Part shown: positions 32,965 to 42,085 of the stretch, piece after piece
How positions within the stretch are numbered: position 1 is the stretch's first letter
Layout: every line of letters starts with the position of its first letter
Translations under genes and position numbers: made by a program
Notes under the pieces: generated by a model
The model's database searches: none
What the model saw: only the letters and a program-made list of their open reading frames with translations
What the model was told of the DNA's origin: nothing
Origin: JADLHS01 sp964561105
GTDB lineage: Bacteria > Verrucomicrobiota > Verrucomicrobiia > Limisphaerales > JADLHS01
Reading direction: 5' to 3'
Assembly: GCA_964561105.1 (NCBI GenBank)
Contig: CAZLOH010000027.1
Span: 8,331 to 72,330 of the forward strand
DNA: 64,000 nucleotides

Positions 32965-33212
32965 AGACCCCAAGTCCCGGTTCAAGGGTTCAGAGCGCGA
33001 ACTTGTGTTCGGCGAATTCTCACCCCGACCCTCTCCCTGGGGGAGTGGGAGGGCGCTTCGGTGCGCTGTGATTACTTCGTGCGCCGCTTCTTCGCTCCAA
33101 TGTCCACACAAAAACCCGAGACGCCTTTTTCGCCGGGGGACGGCGAACGTTTCTCCCTCTCCTGAGGGAGAGGGTTGGGGTGAGGACGAGCGTTGAACCA
33201 TCTTTCACTCCT

Positions 33213-34226
33213 TCATTTCACCGCAACACCTCTGACGGCTTCAATTAGTTTCTCGATCACGCTCTCGACGGTGACACCTTCCGCCTCGGCGCGATAGTTC
33301 AAGAGAATGCGATGGCGCAGCGTGGGATGGGCGAGCGTTTGAATGTCCTCGAGGGTGACGTGGGCCCGGCCCTGGAGCAGGGCGCGGACTTTGGCGCCGA
33401 GCACGAGGAATTGTCCGGCGCGCAGACCGGCGCCCCAACTGATCCACTCATTGACGAAGTCAGGCGCGTTCGCTTGCTTCGGGCGCGAAGCAGCGGCCAG
33501 GCGCACGGCGTAGCGAATCAAATCCTGCGCGATCGGGACCTTGCGAACGATGTCGTGGAAGCGCAGCACGTCGTCGCCGGTGAAGAGCGGCTCGATGGGC
33601 GCGGGTTTGCCGCCGGTGGTTTGTTTGACGACCTCGACTTCCTCGTCCTCGGGCAGGTAATCAATCACCACGTTGAACATGAAGCGGTCGAGCTGCGCTT
33701 CCGGCAATGGATACGTGCCTTCCATCTCGATGGGATTCTGCGTGGCGAGGACGAAGAATGGCTCGGGCAGCGCGTGGCGCACACCGGCGGCGGTGACCTG
33801 ATGTTCCTGCATTGCTTCGAGCAACGCGGCCTGGGTCTTGGGCGGCGTGCGATTGATTTCGTCCGCGAGGATCATATTGGCGAAGACCGGGCCGGGGACG
33901 AAAGCGAGTTTCCGCTCCGTGCCGGTGTCCTGCAAAATCTCCGTGCCGGTGATGTCGGCGGGCATGAGGTCGGGCGTGAACTGGACGCGTTGGAACTTGA
34001 GATGAAACACCTGCGCGATGGATTTAACGAGCAGCGTTTTGGCCAGACCGGGCGCGCCGGTGATGAGACAGTGCCCGCCGGCGAAGAGCGCGATGAGCAA
34101 TTGCTCGATGACGTCCTGCTGGCCAACGATGACCTTGGCCAGTTCGCTTTGGATGCGGGCGTGGCCGGCGTTGATTTGGGCGACGGTTTGTTCGTCCGTG
34201 ACGTGGGGGGGAGTTTGCAATGACAA
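33213..34226 (-). CDS. MoxR-family AAA+ ATPase
   Basis: 337 residues from a TTG at 34226 with a reasonable AAGGA five bases upstream. Walker A GAPGLAKTLL, the PGPVFANMILADEINRTPPKTQAALLEAMQE Walker B region, sensor 1 LATQNPIEMEGTYPLPEAQLDRF and the C-terminal lid are all MoxR-typical. MoxR ATPases act as chaperones or activators for VWA proteins; here the DUF58 and BatA-like proteins of the same cluster are the likely clients. A REPIN sits between this start and the DUF4159 gene, about 20 bases from the TTG. The usual ATG start is missing; TTG is the only start that keeps the N-terminus. Confidence 0.95.
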   Translation of the reverse strand: MSLQTPPHVTDEQTVAQINAGHARIQSELAKVIVGQQDVIEQLLIALFAGGHCLITGAPGLAKTLLVKSIAQVFHLKFQRVQFTPDLMPADITGTEILQDTGTERKLAFVPGPVFANMILADEINRTPPKTQAALLEAMQEHQVTAAGVRHALPEPFFVLATQNPIEMEGTYPLPEAQLDRFMFNVVIDYLPEDEEVEVVKQTTGGKPAPIEPLFTGDDVLRFHDIVRKVPIAQDLIRYAVRLAAASRPKQANAPDFVNEWISWGAGLRAGQFLVLGAKVRALLQGRAHVTLEDIQTLAHPTLRHRILLNYRAEAEGVTVESVIEKLIEAVRGVAVK

Positions 34227-34246
34227 GGGATTCCTTCAGCAAGGTT

Positions 34247-34315
34247 GGAGCCGCCGACGTGAGGCGGCGGACTGGTTGATGCGTGCGAGAACCCGCCTCC
34301 TCACGTTGGCGGCTG
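34247..34315. repeat. REPIN upstream of the MoxR gene
   Basis: A forward REP with GGAG head (34247-34271) faces an inverted, slightly changed REP (34292-34315). GGAG is one of the known alternative heads of REP elements. Confidence 0.82.
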
Positions 34316-34347
34316 CGGTGATATGTGGGTGTGGCTCGAATTCCATT

Positions 34348-35205
34348 TCAATGCGTCATCGCGTAAAAGACGATGTTGATGCCGAGCGGATACGCCTTCT
34401 TCTCCGAGAACTCCCGGAAGAAATACTCGTTGTCGCCCTCGCGCTCCCAACCGTCGCCATTGTCCGTGTTGTGGCAGATGACGACCATCAGGCGCTGGCG
34501 GTCGTCGAAAATTCCGCGGATGTGGACCTCGCGCGTGTTGCCGACGTGGTTGCGTTCCCAGGTGATCCCGGTGGATTGACTGTCCGTGCCCGTGCCCACG
34601 TTGGGAACCTGCAACTGGTTTTTCACCCGCCCCAGATCGAACACGCAATGGAAGATGGGATGTTCCATTGGCAACTCGACCGGTTCGCGCCGGGGAAACA
34701 CGCGTTTGATCTGCTCGTAAAAATTCTGCCACTCGGCGTCGCCCCAGAAATCGTCCACCATCAGGAATCCGCCGTTGAGGAGATACTGGCGGAGGATCGT
34801 GACTTCCTCGTCGGTGAATTCGAGCGCGCCCGGTTCGACAATATAAATGAACGGGCAGTCGAACAGTTCCGGGCTGGTGAGTTCGATGTCTTTTTCGTGG
34901 GGAAAAACCTTGAGCGACGTCAATTGCTGGAGGCGGAAGCCAAAGTTCAAATCCGCGTCCGGCGCATCAATGTACCAGCGCTCACCGCCCCAACCCCAGC
35001 CGCGGCTCGTGGAGGTGTAACGAATCCGGGCGAAGGTGAACACATCCTGCGCGAACGCGGGATCATTGGACCAGACCGGCAGGGGATGGTTTTCCGGCAC
35101 GGCGCGAAACCGCCCGCCGCCGCGCCGTTGGGCGACGCAGACCACCGCGGTCACCAGCAGCCAGGTGGCAACTGCCAGGACGATCGGTTTCACCCGGACT
35201 TTCAT
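34348..35205 (-). CDS. DUF4159 domain protein
   Basis: 285 residues from the ATG at 35205, one base after the upstream stop. A signal peptide or anchor (VKPIVLAVATWLLVTAVVCVA) is followed by FTFARIRY and ADLNFGFRLQQLTSL, then FDCPFIYIVEPGALEFTDEEV, a gatase-like LRQYLLNGGFLMVDDFWG, and a C-terminal LGINIVFYAMTH. These match DUF4159, a recurrent member of MoxR/VWA clusters in Planctomycetes and Verrucomicrobia; its role is not known. The REPIN at 34247-34315 lies just after its stop codon, between it and the MoxR gene. Confidence 0.85.
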   Translation of the reverse strand: MKVRVKPIVLAVATWLLVTAVVCVAQRRGGGRFRAVPENHPLPVWSNDPAFAQDVFTFARIRYTSTSRGWGWGGERWYIDAPDADLNFGFRLQQLTSLKVFPHEKDIELTSPELFDCPFIYIVEPGALEFTDEEVTILRQYLLNGGFLMVDDFWGDAEWQNFYEQIKRVFPRREPVELPMEHPIFHCVFDLGRVKNQLQVPNVGTGTDSQSTGITWERNHVGNTREVHIRGIFDDRQRLMVVICHNTDNGDGWEREGDNEYFFREFSEKKAYPLGINIVFYAMTH

Positions 35206-35206
35206 T

Positions 35207-37825
35207 TCATTGTTTCCGTTGACCGGTGTCGCTGTGCGCATCAGCGGCCGCGCCGGAGTTTGTGCCCGTGTCGGCCGCTTGCGCCAGTTGCAAAAGCAGG
35301 CGATGCGCGGCGCGAAAGCGCGGGGCTTCTTCCAAGGCTTGCAAGATGTGACGCGTGGCCGCCGGGGGGTTATTCAGACTCAACAGTTCCGCCAGGTGAT
35401 AATGCGTGTCGGCCGGGTCGACGGGATCGAGCAGGAGCAATTTTTGGTACGCACCGATGGCCTGGTTGGTTTCGCCGAGCTTTTCGCCGGCGCGGGCGAG
35501 CGCGCGATAGGGTTGGGCCACGAGCGGATTGACTGCGATAAACCGCGCGGCGTTTTGCGCCACGGCTTTCCAGTCCTGATCATTTTGCGTGAGTTCCAGC
35601 AAACGCGCATAGGCATCGAGCGCATCGGCGGACTGCGCGGCCCACTGCTCCAGCGCGGCGCGTTCTTCCGCCGGCTCGTTCAATCCGCGATGGACGACGG
35701 CGAGCAGCTCGTAGGCGTTGTTCGCGCCGGATTGGTCGGGGTAAAGTTGGATCAAGGTCGTCAGCGGCGCTTTGGCTGACGTCCATTGCTTTTCCGACAC
35801 CAGCCGGGTCGCGGTGTCCAGCAGCACCCAGTAGTTTTTGGACGGCGCCGCATCGGCCGACGCGGGCTTCAAATCCGGGAGGCCGAAGGCTCGCGTGCCC
35901 GCCCGGTCGTCATCGGGCCGCGTCCAATCCAATCCCGGCCCGAGCGCGGTCGCCCGGGCCTTCGCAAATTCCGCAAACTCCTTTTCAAATTGCTGCATCG
36001 GGACGGTGTGTTTCGGAATGGCCTCGTTGATCTCCACGCCGGCCCCGAGATCACGCAGGATGGCGGTCAATTTATCAAAGCCAAATTTCGCCACCAGAAA
36101 CTCGACGACCAGTTCGGATTCGTAATAGGCGAACTGCACGTGCAGATCGCTCTTGGGCGTCATGAACGCGCTGCTGAGTTCGCTGACGGGTGTGAGGTCG
36201 TCGCCCAGGGCCATCTCGCGATAGCGCGGGTTCATCCGCTGGCCCCAGGTCGGATTTGCCTGCAACTCTTCATAGACCGAGATGCCTTCACTCAGCCAGC
36301 GCGGCATTTTGTTTTTCGTGAGTTGCAAGGTGACGACGTGGGTGAACTCGTGCCAGAGCACCGCTTCCCAGTTGGCTGGATGGCCACCCTGCGACGCCGG
36401 GCTGTTCGCCGTGATGACGCGGCCAAAGCAGACACCGAGGAAACCTGGATTGCCCGGCATCCCAAAGGTCCGCACCCCGAAATCCTTTTGCTCGGGGAAA
36501 ATCTCCACGAACGTCGGCGGCGTCAGGGTGACGCCGTATTTGGCGGTGAGCTTTGTTTTGGCCTGCTCGAGCAGGGCGAGCGCGCGGTCGCCGTAGAGGG
36601 GCGCTTCATTCGTGGCCATGCGCAGGACGAAATCGCCGTTGGTTAGCGTCGCAAACTTCTCCATCGCGCCGTGCAGCGTGACGAGATTGTAGGCGGTCAC
36701 GTCGTAGGCGTCCTGCTCATGCACCTGTTCCGCCAGCCGCCAGCCTTCGTTTTCCTGCCCGAGGCGCAACAAATCCTCGGCGAGTTGAATCTGGGCGGGG
36801 AGAAACTCCGGATCAAACGCCAGGGCCTGTCGCTGGCAGGCGGCGCCCTCGGCGAAACGATACTTCTGCGACAACTTGAGCCCGATCAAATGATCCACCG
36901 CCGGATTGTTCGGCCAGTATTTCAAGGCCTTCGCCCGCGCCGAGGACTCGTCCGCCGGCTGGCTGCGCAAATGAGCGAGCACGGCGCGATAGGCCCAGGC
37001 GTCCGGTTGCCAGGGATTCACCTTGAGCGCGCGCGCCAGCAGCTTGTCCGCTTCCGCGTATTCTTCGGCGTCAATCAGATGGTCGGTCAGGAGCAACAGG
37101 CTCGGGACGTGATTTTCGTTTTTCTCCAGCGCGGTCTGGGTCAATTCCAGCATCTTGCCGCGCGCGTTGGGTTGATAGGCGCGCGCCAGACCGTTGAGGA
37201 TGTCCGCGTCGTCCGGGAATTTCTTGAGCGCCTCGGCGTAGGTTTTCGCGGCGAGTGCGAAGTCGTGTTTGTCCAGCGCGAGCTCCCCTTTGGCGAGCCA
37301 GGCGGCGCGCAAATCCGGGTCCGCCTTTTGCGCTGGGTTGAATAACCGCTCCAGCACGGTCTTCGGGTCCGCGCCCAGCAGGAGGGCCGCGCGACCCAGG
37401 GCGATGATGTTGGGTGGATCGCGATAGGCCCACGCGCGGCCGACGGCGAGTTGGTTGATTTCGCGGAGGCGGGTCCGGGCCAGGGTGGGGTTGCCCACGG
37501 CCTTGGCCGTGTCCACTCCGAGCAGGCGCAACTGGATGCTGCTCGAATGAGCGAGCGCGTTGCTGACCGTGGCTTCCGCGCCCGGATAGTCCCCCACCTG
37601 CAAACGCGTGTTCGCCTCCAGCAACTGCCAGTCCTCGTCGCTGCTGCCGGCTTTCGCGGCCTGCGCGCACGCTTCCAGGCAGGATTGATATTTCCCCGTC
37701 CGAAAGAGGTTCTGCGCGTTCTCGAGGTCGTCCGCCCCGGCGTGCAGGGTGAAGAGCAAAGCCATCGCCATCAGGCTTCGGCGCCACCAGGCCGAAACCG
37801 GAGAGACATGCGAGTGACCGTGCAT
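35207..37825 (-). CDS. TPR-repeat protein with gluzincin (peptidase MA-like) domain
   Basis: 872 residues from the ATG at 37825. A signal peptide (RRSLMAMALLFTLHAGA) precedes TPR-like repeats (about 40-380). A zinc peptidase domain holds LWHEFTHVVTLQLTKNKMPRW followed by LSEGISVYEE, i.e. HExxH plus a downstream glutamate, near residues 480-510. More TPRs follow (about 620-830). The expected product is an exported, TPR-scaffolded metalloprotease. As first gene of the cluster it may define the transcript that includes DUF4159 and MoxR. The frame is open further upstream, but those residues are basic, low-complexity and not conserved. Confidence 0.85.
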   Translation of the reverse strand: MHGHSHVSPVSAWWRRSLMAMALLFTLHAGADDLENAQNLFRTGKYQSCLEACAQAAKAGSSDEDWQLLEANTRLQVGDYPGAEATVSNALAHSSSIQLRLLGVDTAKAVGNPTLARTRLREINQLAVGRAWAYRDPPNIIALGRAALLLGADPKTVLERLFNPAQKADPDLRAAWLAKGELALDKHDFALAAKTYAEALKKFPDDADILNGLARAYQPNARGKMLELTQTALEKNENHVPSLLLLTDHLIDAEEYAEADKLLARALKVNPWQPDAWAYRAVLAHLRSQPADESSARAKALKYWPNNPAVDHLIGLKLSQKYRFAEGAACQRQALAFDPEFLPAQIQLAEDLLRLGQENEGWRLAEQVHEQDAYDVTAYNLVTLHGAMEKFATLTNGDFVLRMATNEAPLYGDRALALLEQAKTKLTAKYGVTLTPPTFVEIFPEQKDFGVRTFGMPGNPGFLGVCFGRVITANSPASQGGHPANWEAVLWHEFTHVVTLQLTKNKMPRWLSEGISVYEELQANPTWGQRMNPRYREMALGDDLTPVSELSSAFMTPKSDLHVQFAYYESELVVEFLVAKFGFDKLTAILRDLGAGVEINEAIPKHTVPMQQFEKEFAEFAKARATALGPGLDWTRPDDDRAGTRAFGLPDLKPASADAAPSKNYWVLLDTATRLVSEKQWTSAKAPLTTLIQLYPDQSGANNAYELLAVVHRGLNEPAEERAALEQWAAQSADALDAYARLLELTQNDQDWKAVAQNAARFIAVNPLVAQPYRALARAGEKLGETNQAIGAYQKLLLLDPVDPADTHYHLAELLSLNNPPAATRHILQALEEAPRFRAAHRLLLQLAQAADTGTNSGAAADAHSDTGQRKQ

Positions 37826-37931
37826 GAGTCTTTTTAACCCCGGCCAACCCCAGGCGCAAGGGCACGGATGCAACCGTTGTGAGGCCGTAGCGACGGCCAG
37901 TGCGCGGGCGCGGCTCGCGCGGCGAGCCGCA

Positions 37932-39017
37932 CTACGCAACTGACGCCGGCTCGAGCGGCATCGGTTCGGCGTGATCGAGGAAGGCGCGGCAGATGGCGAA
38001 GAATTCGTCGCGCGTCTGGCAGCGGCGGATGCGATGGAGGAAGGCGTTGGTGACGGGAGTGCCGGGCGACGCCTCCGCCGATGGCGCGCCCGCTGGTTGA
38101 ACTGCAAGTTGATCAGGAGGAGACCGGCGCTCCGGCCCGACACCTTCGCCGAGGTAGTTCATAAACTTTTTCATGCGTTCAACCTGGATTCGCTCCGGCG
38201 CGTCGAAGCTGGCCTGGGATGCAAACAGCGCGGTGATGTATTCCAGCACGTCGCGCCCGGTCGGATAAGCAATCGCCTCACCACGCAGTCGCTGCCGGAT
38301 TTGATTGAACAACCACGGACTGCGAATCACCCCACGCCCGATCATCAAGCCGCGCGCTTTCGTCTGTGCCAGAACCTCGAGCGCCTGGTCCGCGGAATAA
38401 ACATGGCCATTGGCGCAGATGGGGCAGTTCAGGGTTTCGGCGGCCATGCGGATCAACTCGTAATGCACCGGCAGCCGATACATCTGCGCCACCGTGCGCG
38501 CGTGAACCGTGAGCAGGTCAATGGAATGTTTGGCGAAGATGGGCAGCAGCGCATCAAACTCCGCGGGCGATGCGAAACCCACGCGCGTCTTCACCGTGAA
38601 TTTGATGTTCACGGCCTCGCGCAGCGCGCCGAGGATGGAGTCAACCCGTTGCGGTTCGCGCAGGAGTCCACCCCCGGCGCATTTCTTGTAAACGATGGGC
38701 GCGGGGCAACCGAGGTTCAGGTCAATCGCCGCGACCGGGAGTTGCTGCAGTTCCTTGGCCGTGCGGACGAGCGACGGGATGTCATTACCGATCATCTGCG
38801 CCACGACCGGCCGGCCCGTGGAATTCTGCTCGATGGATTCGAGAATCCATTTCTCCGGTCGCGACACGGCATGGACGCGGAAGTATTCCGTCCAGTAAAC
38901 ATCCGCGCCGCCGTAACGGTGCATGAGCGACCAGAACGCACCATCTGTCACGTCCTGCATCGGCGCGAGGGCGAGGAACGGCACGGGACCGCGCAGGAGT
39001 GAACCGAAATCAGTCAC
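37932..39017 (-). CDS. dus: tRNA-dihydrouridine synthase
   Basis: 361 residues from the GTG at 39017, which overlaps the Uma2 stop (GTGA); a GTG at 39035 is an alternative. Motifs of Dus enzymes are present: LALAPMQDVTDGAFW, DLNLGCPAPIVYKKCAGGGLL with the catalytic Cys, KTRVGF, LTVHARTVAQMY and GLMIGRGVIRSPWLF. The enzyme reduces specific uridines of tRNA with FMN and NADPH. An unusual Pro/Ala/Ser-rich insertion (about residues 293-326, including PAGAPSAEASPGTP) carries an interspersed 15-mer at 38119-38133. The position modified cannot be assigned. Confidence 0.92.
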   Translation of the reverse strand: MTDFGSLLRGPVPFLALAPMQDVTDGAFWSLMHRYGGADVYWTEYFRVHAVSRPEKWILESIEQNSTGRPVVAQMIGNDIPSLVRTAKELQQLPVAAIDLNLGCPAPIVYKKCAGGGLLREPQRVDSILGALREAVNIKFTVKTRVGFASPAEFDALLPIFAKHSIDLLTVHARTVAQMYRLPVHYELIRMAAETLNCPICANGHVYSADQALEVLAQTKARGLMIGRGVIRSPWLFNQIRQRLRGEAIAYPTGRDVLEYITALFASQASFDAPERIQVERMKKFMNYLGEGVGPERRSPPDQLAVQPAGAPSAEASPGTPVTNAFLHRIRRCQTRDEFFAICRAFLDHAEPMPLEPASVA

Positions 39018-39583
39018 ACCACCAACTGCGACCACTTCACCGCGAAGCCAGGCACAAGTTTGGAAGTCGCCGTGTCACCGGGTTCCGCCTTTGAGTGAAG
39101 TTTGAAGGCGTTGTTCTCCAGGGCGAACACTTCGATGGTCTGCGCTTCGGAGTCAATGATCCAGTATTCGCGAACGCCGTGCTGTTCGTAGAGGTCTTTC
39201 TTGTCAACCCGGTCCCGCCGCCAGCTTCCCTGAGAGATGATCTCCAGGGCGAGATCGGGTGCGCAGCGAACGCGATCCGTAACCAGATGGAGGCGATCCT
39301 TGGAAATGAAAAAGACGTCAGGTTGAACAACGCGATGTGGCGTGAGAATCACATCCAGCGGGCTGACGAAGACTTCACCCAGTTGTTTTGGAAAAATCGC
39401 CTCTTCCAGCAGTTTGGCGAAACGCAAAACGATCCTTTGATGGTTGGGGGTGGGCGTCGGTGACATGATGATTTCTCCGTCCCAAAGTTCGACCGGGAGA
39501 TTTGTTTCCTCCAACTCCGCGAGCATTTCATCGTAAGTCCAGAACCGCTTGGCGGAAGGCGGGGGCAGGGTTGCGGTTGCCAT
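39014..39583 (-). CDS. Uma2-family (DUF820) putative endonuclease
   Basis: 189 residues. The opening FWTYDEMLAELEET, ELWDGEIIMSPTPTPNHQRI, the PD-(D/E)xK-like VVQPDVFFI followed by PDLALEIIS, and WIIDSEAQTIEVF all match the Uma2/DUF820 fold, a nuclease-like family common in cyanobacteria and Verrucomicrobia. Catalytic Asp and Glu positions are retained. Uma2 proteins are often many-copy and may be linked to mobile DNA, but the function is not established. It overlaps the dihydrouridine synthase start by four bases. Confidence 0.85.
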   Translation of the reverse strand: MATATLPPPSAKRFWTYDEMLAELEETNLPVELWDGEIIMSPTPTPNHQRIVLRFAKLLEEAIFPKQLGEVFVSPLDVILTPHRVVQPDVFFISKDRLHLVTDRVRCAPDLALEIISQGSWRRDRVDKKDLYEQHGVREYWIIDSEAQTIEVFALENNAFKLHSKAEPGDTATSKLVPGFAVKWSQLVV

Positions 39584-39613
39584 GACTCCAAATAGCCGAC
39601 AAAGCCAAAGAAA

Positions 39614-41095
39614 TCAAACTGCTTTTGGCCTCTGGCTTCGCTCCAATGCCCGGCTCGCCAGCCAACCGCTTGCAAACGTGATCAATGACCCAATCAGCAC
39701 ATACCATTGCCACGATACGTTGAGCCGCAACCCGACAAACGTCATGCCGACAATTCCGGTCACGATCCCGATCAGGGCGCCCCTGGGACCGACGCGTTGG
39801 GTCAGCGCGCTCAGGAAAAACAGGCCCAGCACCGGTCCGTTGGTAAAGGACGCCACCGCCAGCACCGCATCCACGCCCCGGCCCTTCATTGCAATCGCAA
39901 TGATGGCCACCACGATTTGCACGACGCCCCAGAGCGCGGTGAACAGCCGGGAGGCGTTGAGATAGTGCTGGTCGGATTTGTTCGGCGCGAACAGCGGCCG
40001 GTAGAAATCGGTGACCGCCGTGGCCGCCAACGAGTTGAGCGAGCTGGACAGGGTGCTCATCGCCGCCGCAAAAATGGCGGCGACCACGAGACCAATGACG
40101 CCAACCGGCAATTGCGTGACGATGAAGTGGGGAAAGACGCGGTCGGCCTTGGCGGCAACCTCCGGCGGCAGCGTGGCGGACTGTTGGTAAAACACAAAGA
40201 GCATCACGCCGATCAGCAGGAACAAGATGAATTGCGCCAGGATCACGACGCCGCTGGTCAACAGGGCGAGGGTGGCTTGCCGGGAATTGCGCGCGCACAG
40301 GTAGCGTTGCACCATCAACTGATCCGTGCCATGCGTGGCTGTGGTAAGAAACGCGCCGCCAATCACACCCGACCAGAACGTGTAACTGCGGCTCAGGCTG
40401 AAGGTGAAATCGAAAACGTCGAACTTGTGAAGCTGGCTTCCCACGGCGACCACCTCATTCCAGCCACCGGGAATTTTTCCCAGCAACACCAGCGCCGCCA
40501 CGACGGCCCCGATGAGATACACGAGGAGTTGAATGGCATCCGTCCAGATCACCGCTGCCATCCCGCCGAGATAGGTGTAAACAATCGTCACCACGCCGAT
40601 GATGAGAATCGAAACCGGGTCCGCCCAACCGGTCAACGCCACCAGCACGATGGCCGTGAGAAAAAGCCGGATGCCATCGGCAATCGAGCGCGTGATCAGA
40701 AAGAGCGAGGCCGCCGTGCGTTTCACGCGTCCACCGAACCGTTGATCCAGCACCTGATAGACCGTGAAAAGCTCGCCCTTGAAATAGAGCGGGATGAACA
40801 ACACCACCACGATCAAGCGCCCAATCAGATAGCCAAAGACGATTTGCAGGAACGTGAAGTTGCCGCCGCTGCCGCCCGCATTGGCCGCGAACGCAAACGC
40901 CGGCACACTGATGAACGTCACGGTGGAAGTTTCGGTGGCGACGATGGAGCCCATCAGCGCCCACCACGGCGCGTTGTTGTCGGAAAGAAAATAATCGCGG
41001 ATGTTGCGTTGTTTCCGGCTGAACCACCAGCCCACGCCCAACGTCCCAAGCATGTAAACCACAATGATGATGAGGTCGAACAGGTGCAGTTTCAT
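39614..41095 (-). CDS. Sodium:solute symporter family protein
   Basis: 493 residues with about 13 hydrophobic segments. The SSS pattern is clear: VGWWFSRKQRNIRDYFLSDNNAPWW, then SIVATETSTVTFISVP, ITRSIADGIRLFLTA, YTYLGGMAAVIWTDAIQ, the GTDQLMVQRYLCA loop and FAAAMSTLSSSLNSLAA with sodium-site serines. It imports a small solute (sugar, acetate, amino acid or sialic acid relatives) with sodium. No neighbouring catabolic gene indicates the substrate. Confidence 0.92.
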   Translation of the reverse strand: MKLHLFDLIIIVVYMLGTLGVGWWFSRKQRNIRDYFLSDNNAPWWALMGSIVATETSTVTFISVPAFAFAANAGGSGGNFTFLQIVFGYLIGRLIVVVLFIPLYFKGELFTVYQVLDQRFGGRVKRTAASLFLITRSIADGIRLFLTAIVLVALTGWADPVSILIIGVVTIVYTYLGGMAAVIWTDAIQLLVYLIGAVVAALVLLGKIPGGWNEVVAVGSQLHKFDVFDFTFSLSRSYTFWSGVIGGAFLTTATHGTDQLMVQRYLCARNSRQATLALLTSGVVILAQFILFLLIGVMLFVFYQQSATLPPEVAAKADRVFPHFIVTQLPVGVIGLVVAAIFAAAMSTLSSSLNSLAATAVTDFYRPLFAPNKSDQHYLNASRLFTALWGVVQIVVAIIAIAMKGRGVDAVLAVASFTNGPVLGLFFLSALTQRVGPRGALIGIVTGIVGMTFVGLRLNVSWQWYVLIGSLITFASGWLASRALERSQRPKAV

Positions 41096-41203
41096 GCGTC
41101 AATGGGGCGACATTACTGAAGCACACCCGCGCCGCTGGCGAGAACATTTTCGTGTGTGGTGGCGTGTGGTGGCGGCGACGCCCCCGCTGCCATCGGCTTC
41201 GAC

Positions 41204-41848
41204 CTACCCGGAAACTCGCGCCAATAGAGCTTCGGTGGCCTGCGGCAACTGGGCGCACAACTCCTCGAATAACGTCCGGCAATCCGCCTCGGAAACCGGC
41301 AGCGACTTCGCCGCCGTGTGAATGAAACCGCGCGTGGTCTGTTGCGCGTAGCCCAGCAACCCCTGGCGCAACGGCAACGAATACAGCACCAGCGTCATCC
41401 CATAAACCAGCGTGTGCCAGCCGTGTGCCTGGCCCGCCTCCACGGCGACGAGGTAGCGTTGCGCCCCGCGTTCATCCCGCAACGGACGAAGCTTCTGCAA
41501 CTGAGCCAGTCCCACCCGCCGGCTCGCGGAGGTGAAATCGCGCCAGGCCGGTTCGTGGGACAGTTGTTGATCAAAAGCGATCAACTCACGGATTTCGTTC
41601 CGGCTCACCCGATCAAAGGCCGTTTGAATCGCGGGTAATTCCTGCGGCAGCAAAATCCGCGCGTGGTAGGTGTGGAGAAAATCGCGCAAGGCCGGCAGGC
41701 TCGTGATCGGCCGGGCGGCGAGCGAATCCGCCAGCCCATGCACCGAGGCGAGGCCGTCCGCCGTGCCGAGTTGCTCGACGAGCGGGTGCGCATCGCCCAG
41801 CCATTCAGCCGGGTCGTGCGTCAGTTCCGGTTTCACCCACGGATTCAT
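41204..41848 (-). CDS. UreF-like urease accessory family protein
   Basis: 214 residues from the ATG at 41848 (an upstream ATG at 41947 adds 33 residues). The opening WLGDAHPLVEQLGTADGL resembles the LxDSxxPxGxFxxSxGLE region of UreF but with the key residues altered. Later helical segments (ALRDFLHTYHARILLPQEL, ASRRVGLAQLQKL, GWHTLVYGMTLVLYSLPLRQGLLGYAQQ) follow UreF order. UreF normally assists nickel insertion into urease; no urease gene is in the window, so a different role or a distant UreF branch is likely. It diverges from the ferredoxin oxidoreductase gene. Confidence 0.5.
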   Translation of the reverse strand: MNPWVKPELTHDPAEWLGDAHPLVEQLGTADGLASVHGLADSLAARPITSLPALRDFLHTYHARILLPQELPAIQTAFDRVSRNEIRELIAFDQQLSHEPAWRDFTSASRRVGLAQLQKLRPLRDERGAQRYLVAVEAGQAHGWHTLVYGMTLVLYSLPLRQGLLGYAQQTTRGFIHTAAKSLPVSEADCRTLFEELCAQLPQATEALLARVSG

Positions 41849-42085
41849 CACTCGTAAAAATGTTTGCAGTCTTCGTGCCGCAAACGTTGCCGCCAGCATG
41901 TTTTCGCCAGCGCCGCTTGACCAGCGATAAAAGTGCGCGGGCGCCATTTTAATCCCTTGCCTCCGTTCCAGACCGACTTTAGAGTCAACTTCCGATACAA
42001 CAACGGCGGGCGCGACGCCAATCGCGCCGACCAAAGTTCCCGGTGGCCGGCGTCGGTTGAACGTCTCGTTCGCTCAAAAAACTTT

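Larger units (their letters stand above)
32692..33212. other. Repeat-filled gap between MoxR and DUF58 genes
   Basis: No gene is supported. The stretch consists mainly of interspersed repeats: the 60-base palindromic unit (32767-32827), a 19-bp perfect inverted repeat (32892-32964), a module A copy (about 32981-33020) joined to a CCCTCTCCC palindrome (to about 33050), and another such palindrome (about 33148-33190). The open frames here are repeat-encoded and have low complexity. Confidence 0.8.

Noticed and set aside
32710..33201. Several 60-170 codon frames between the MoxR and DUF58 genes
   Set aside because: They are encoded by REP, palindrome and inverted-repeat sequence, differ in all frames, and show no conserved residues.
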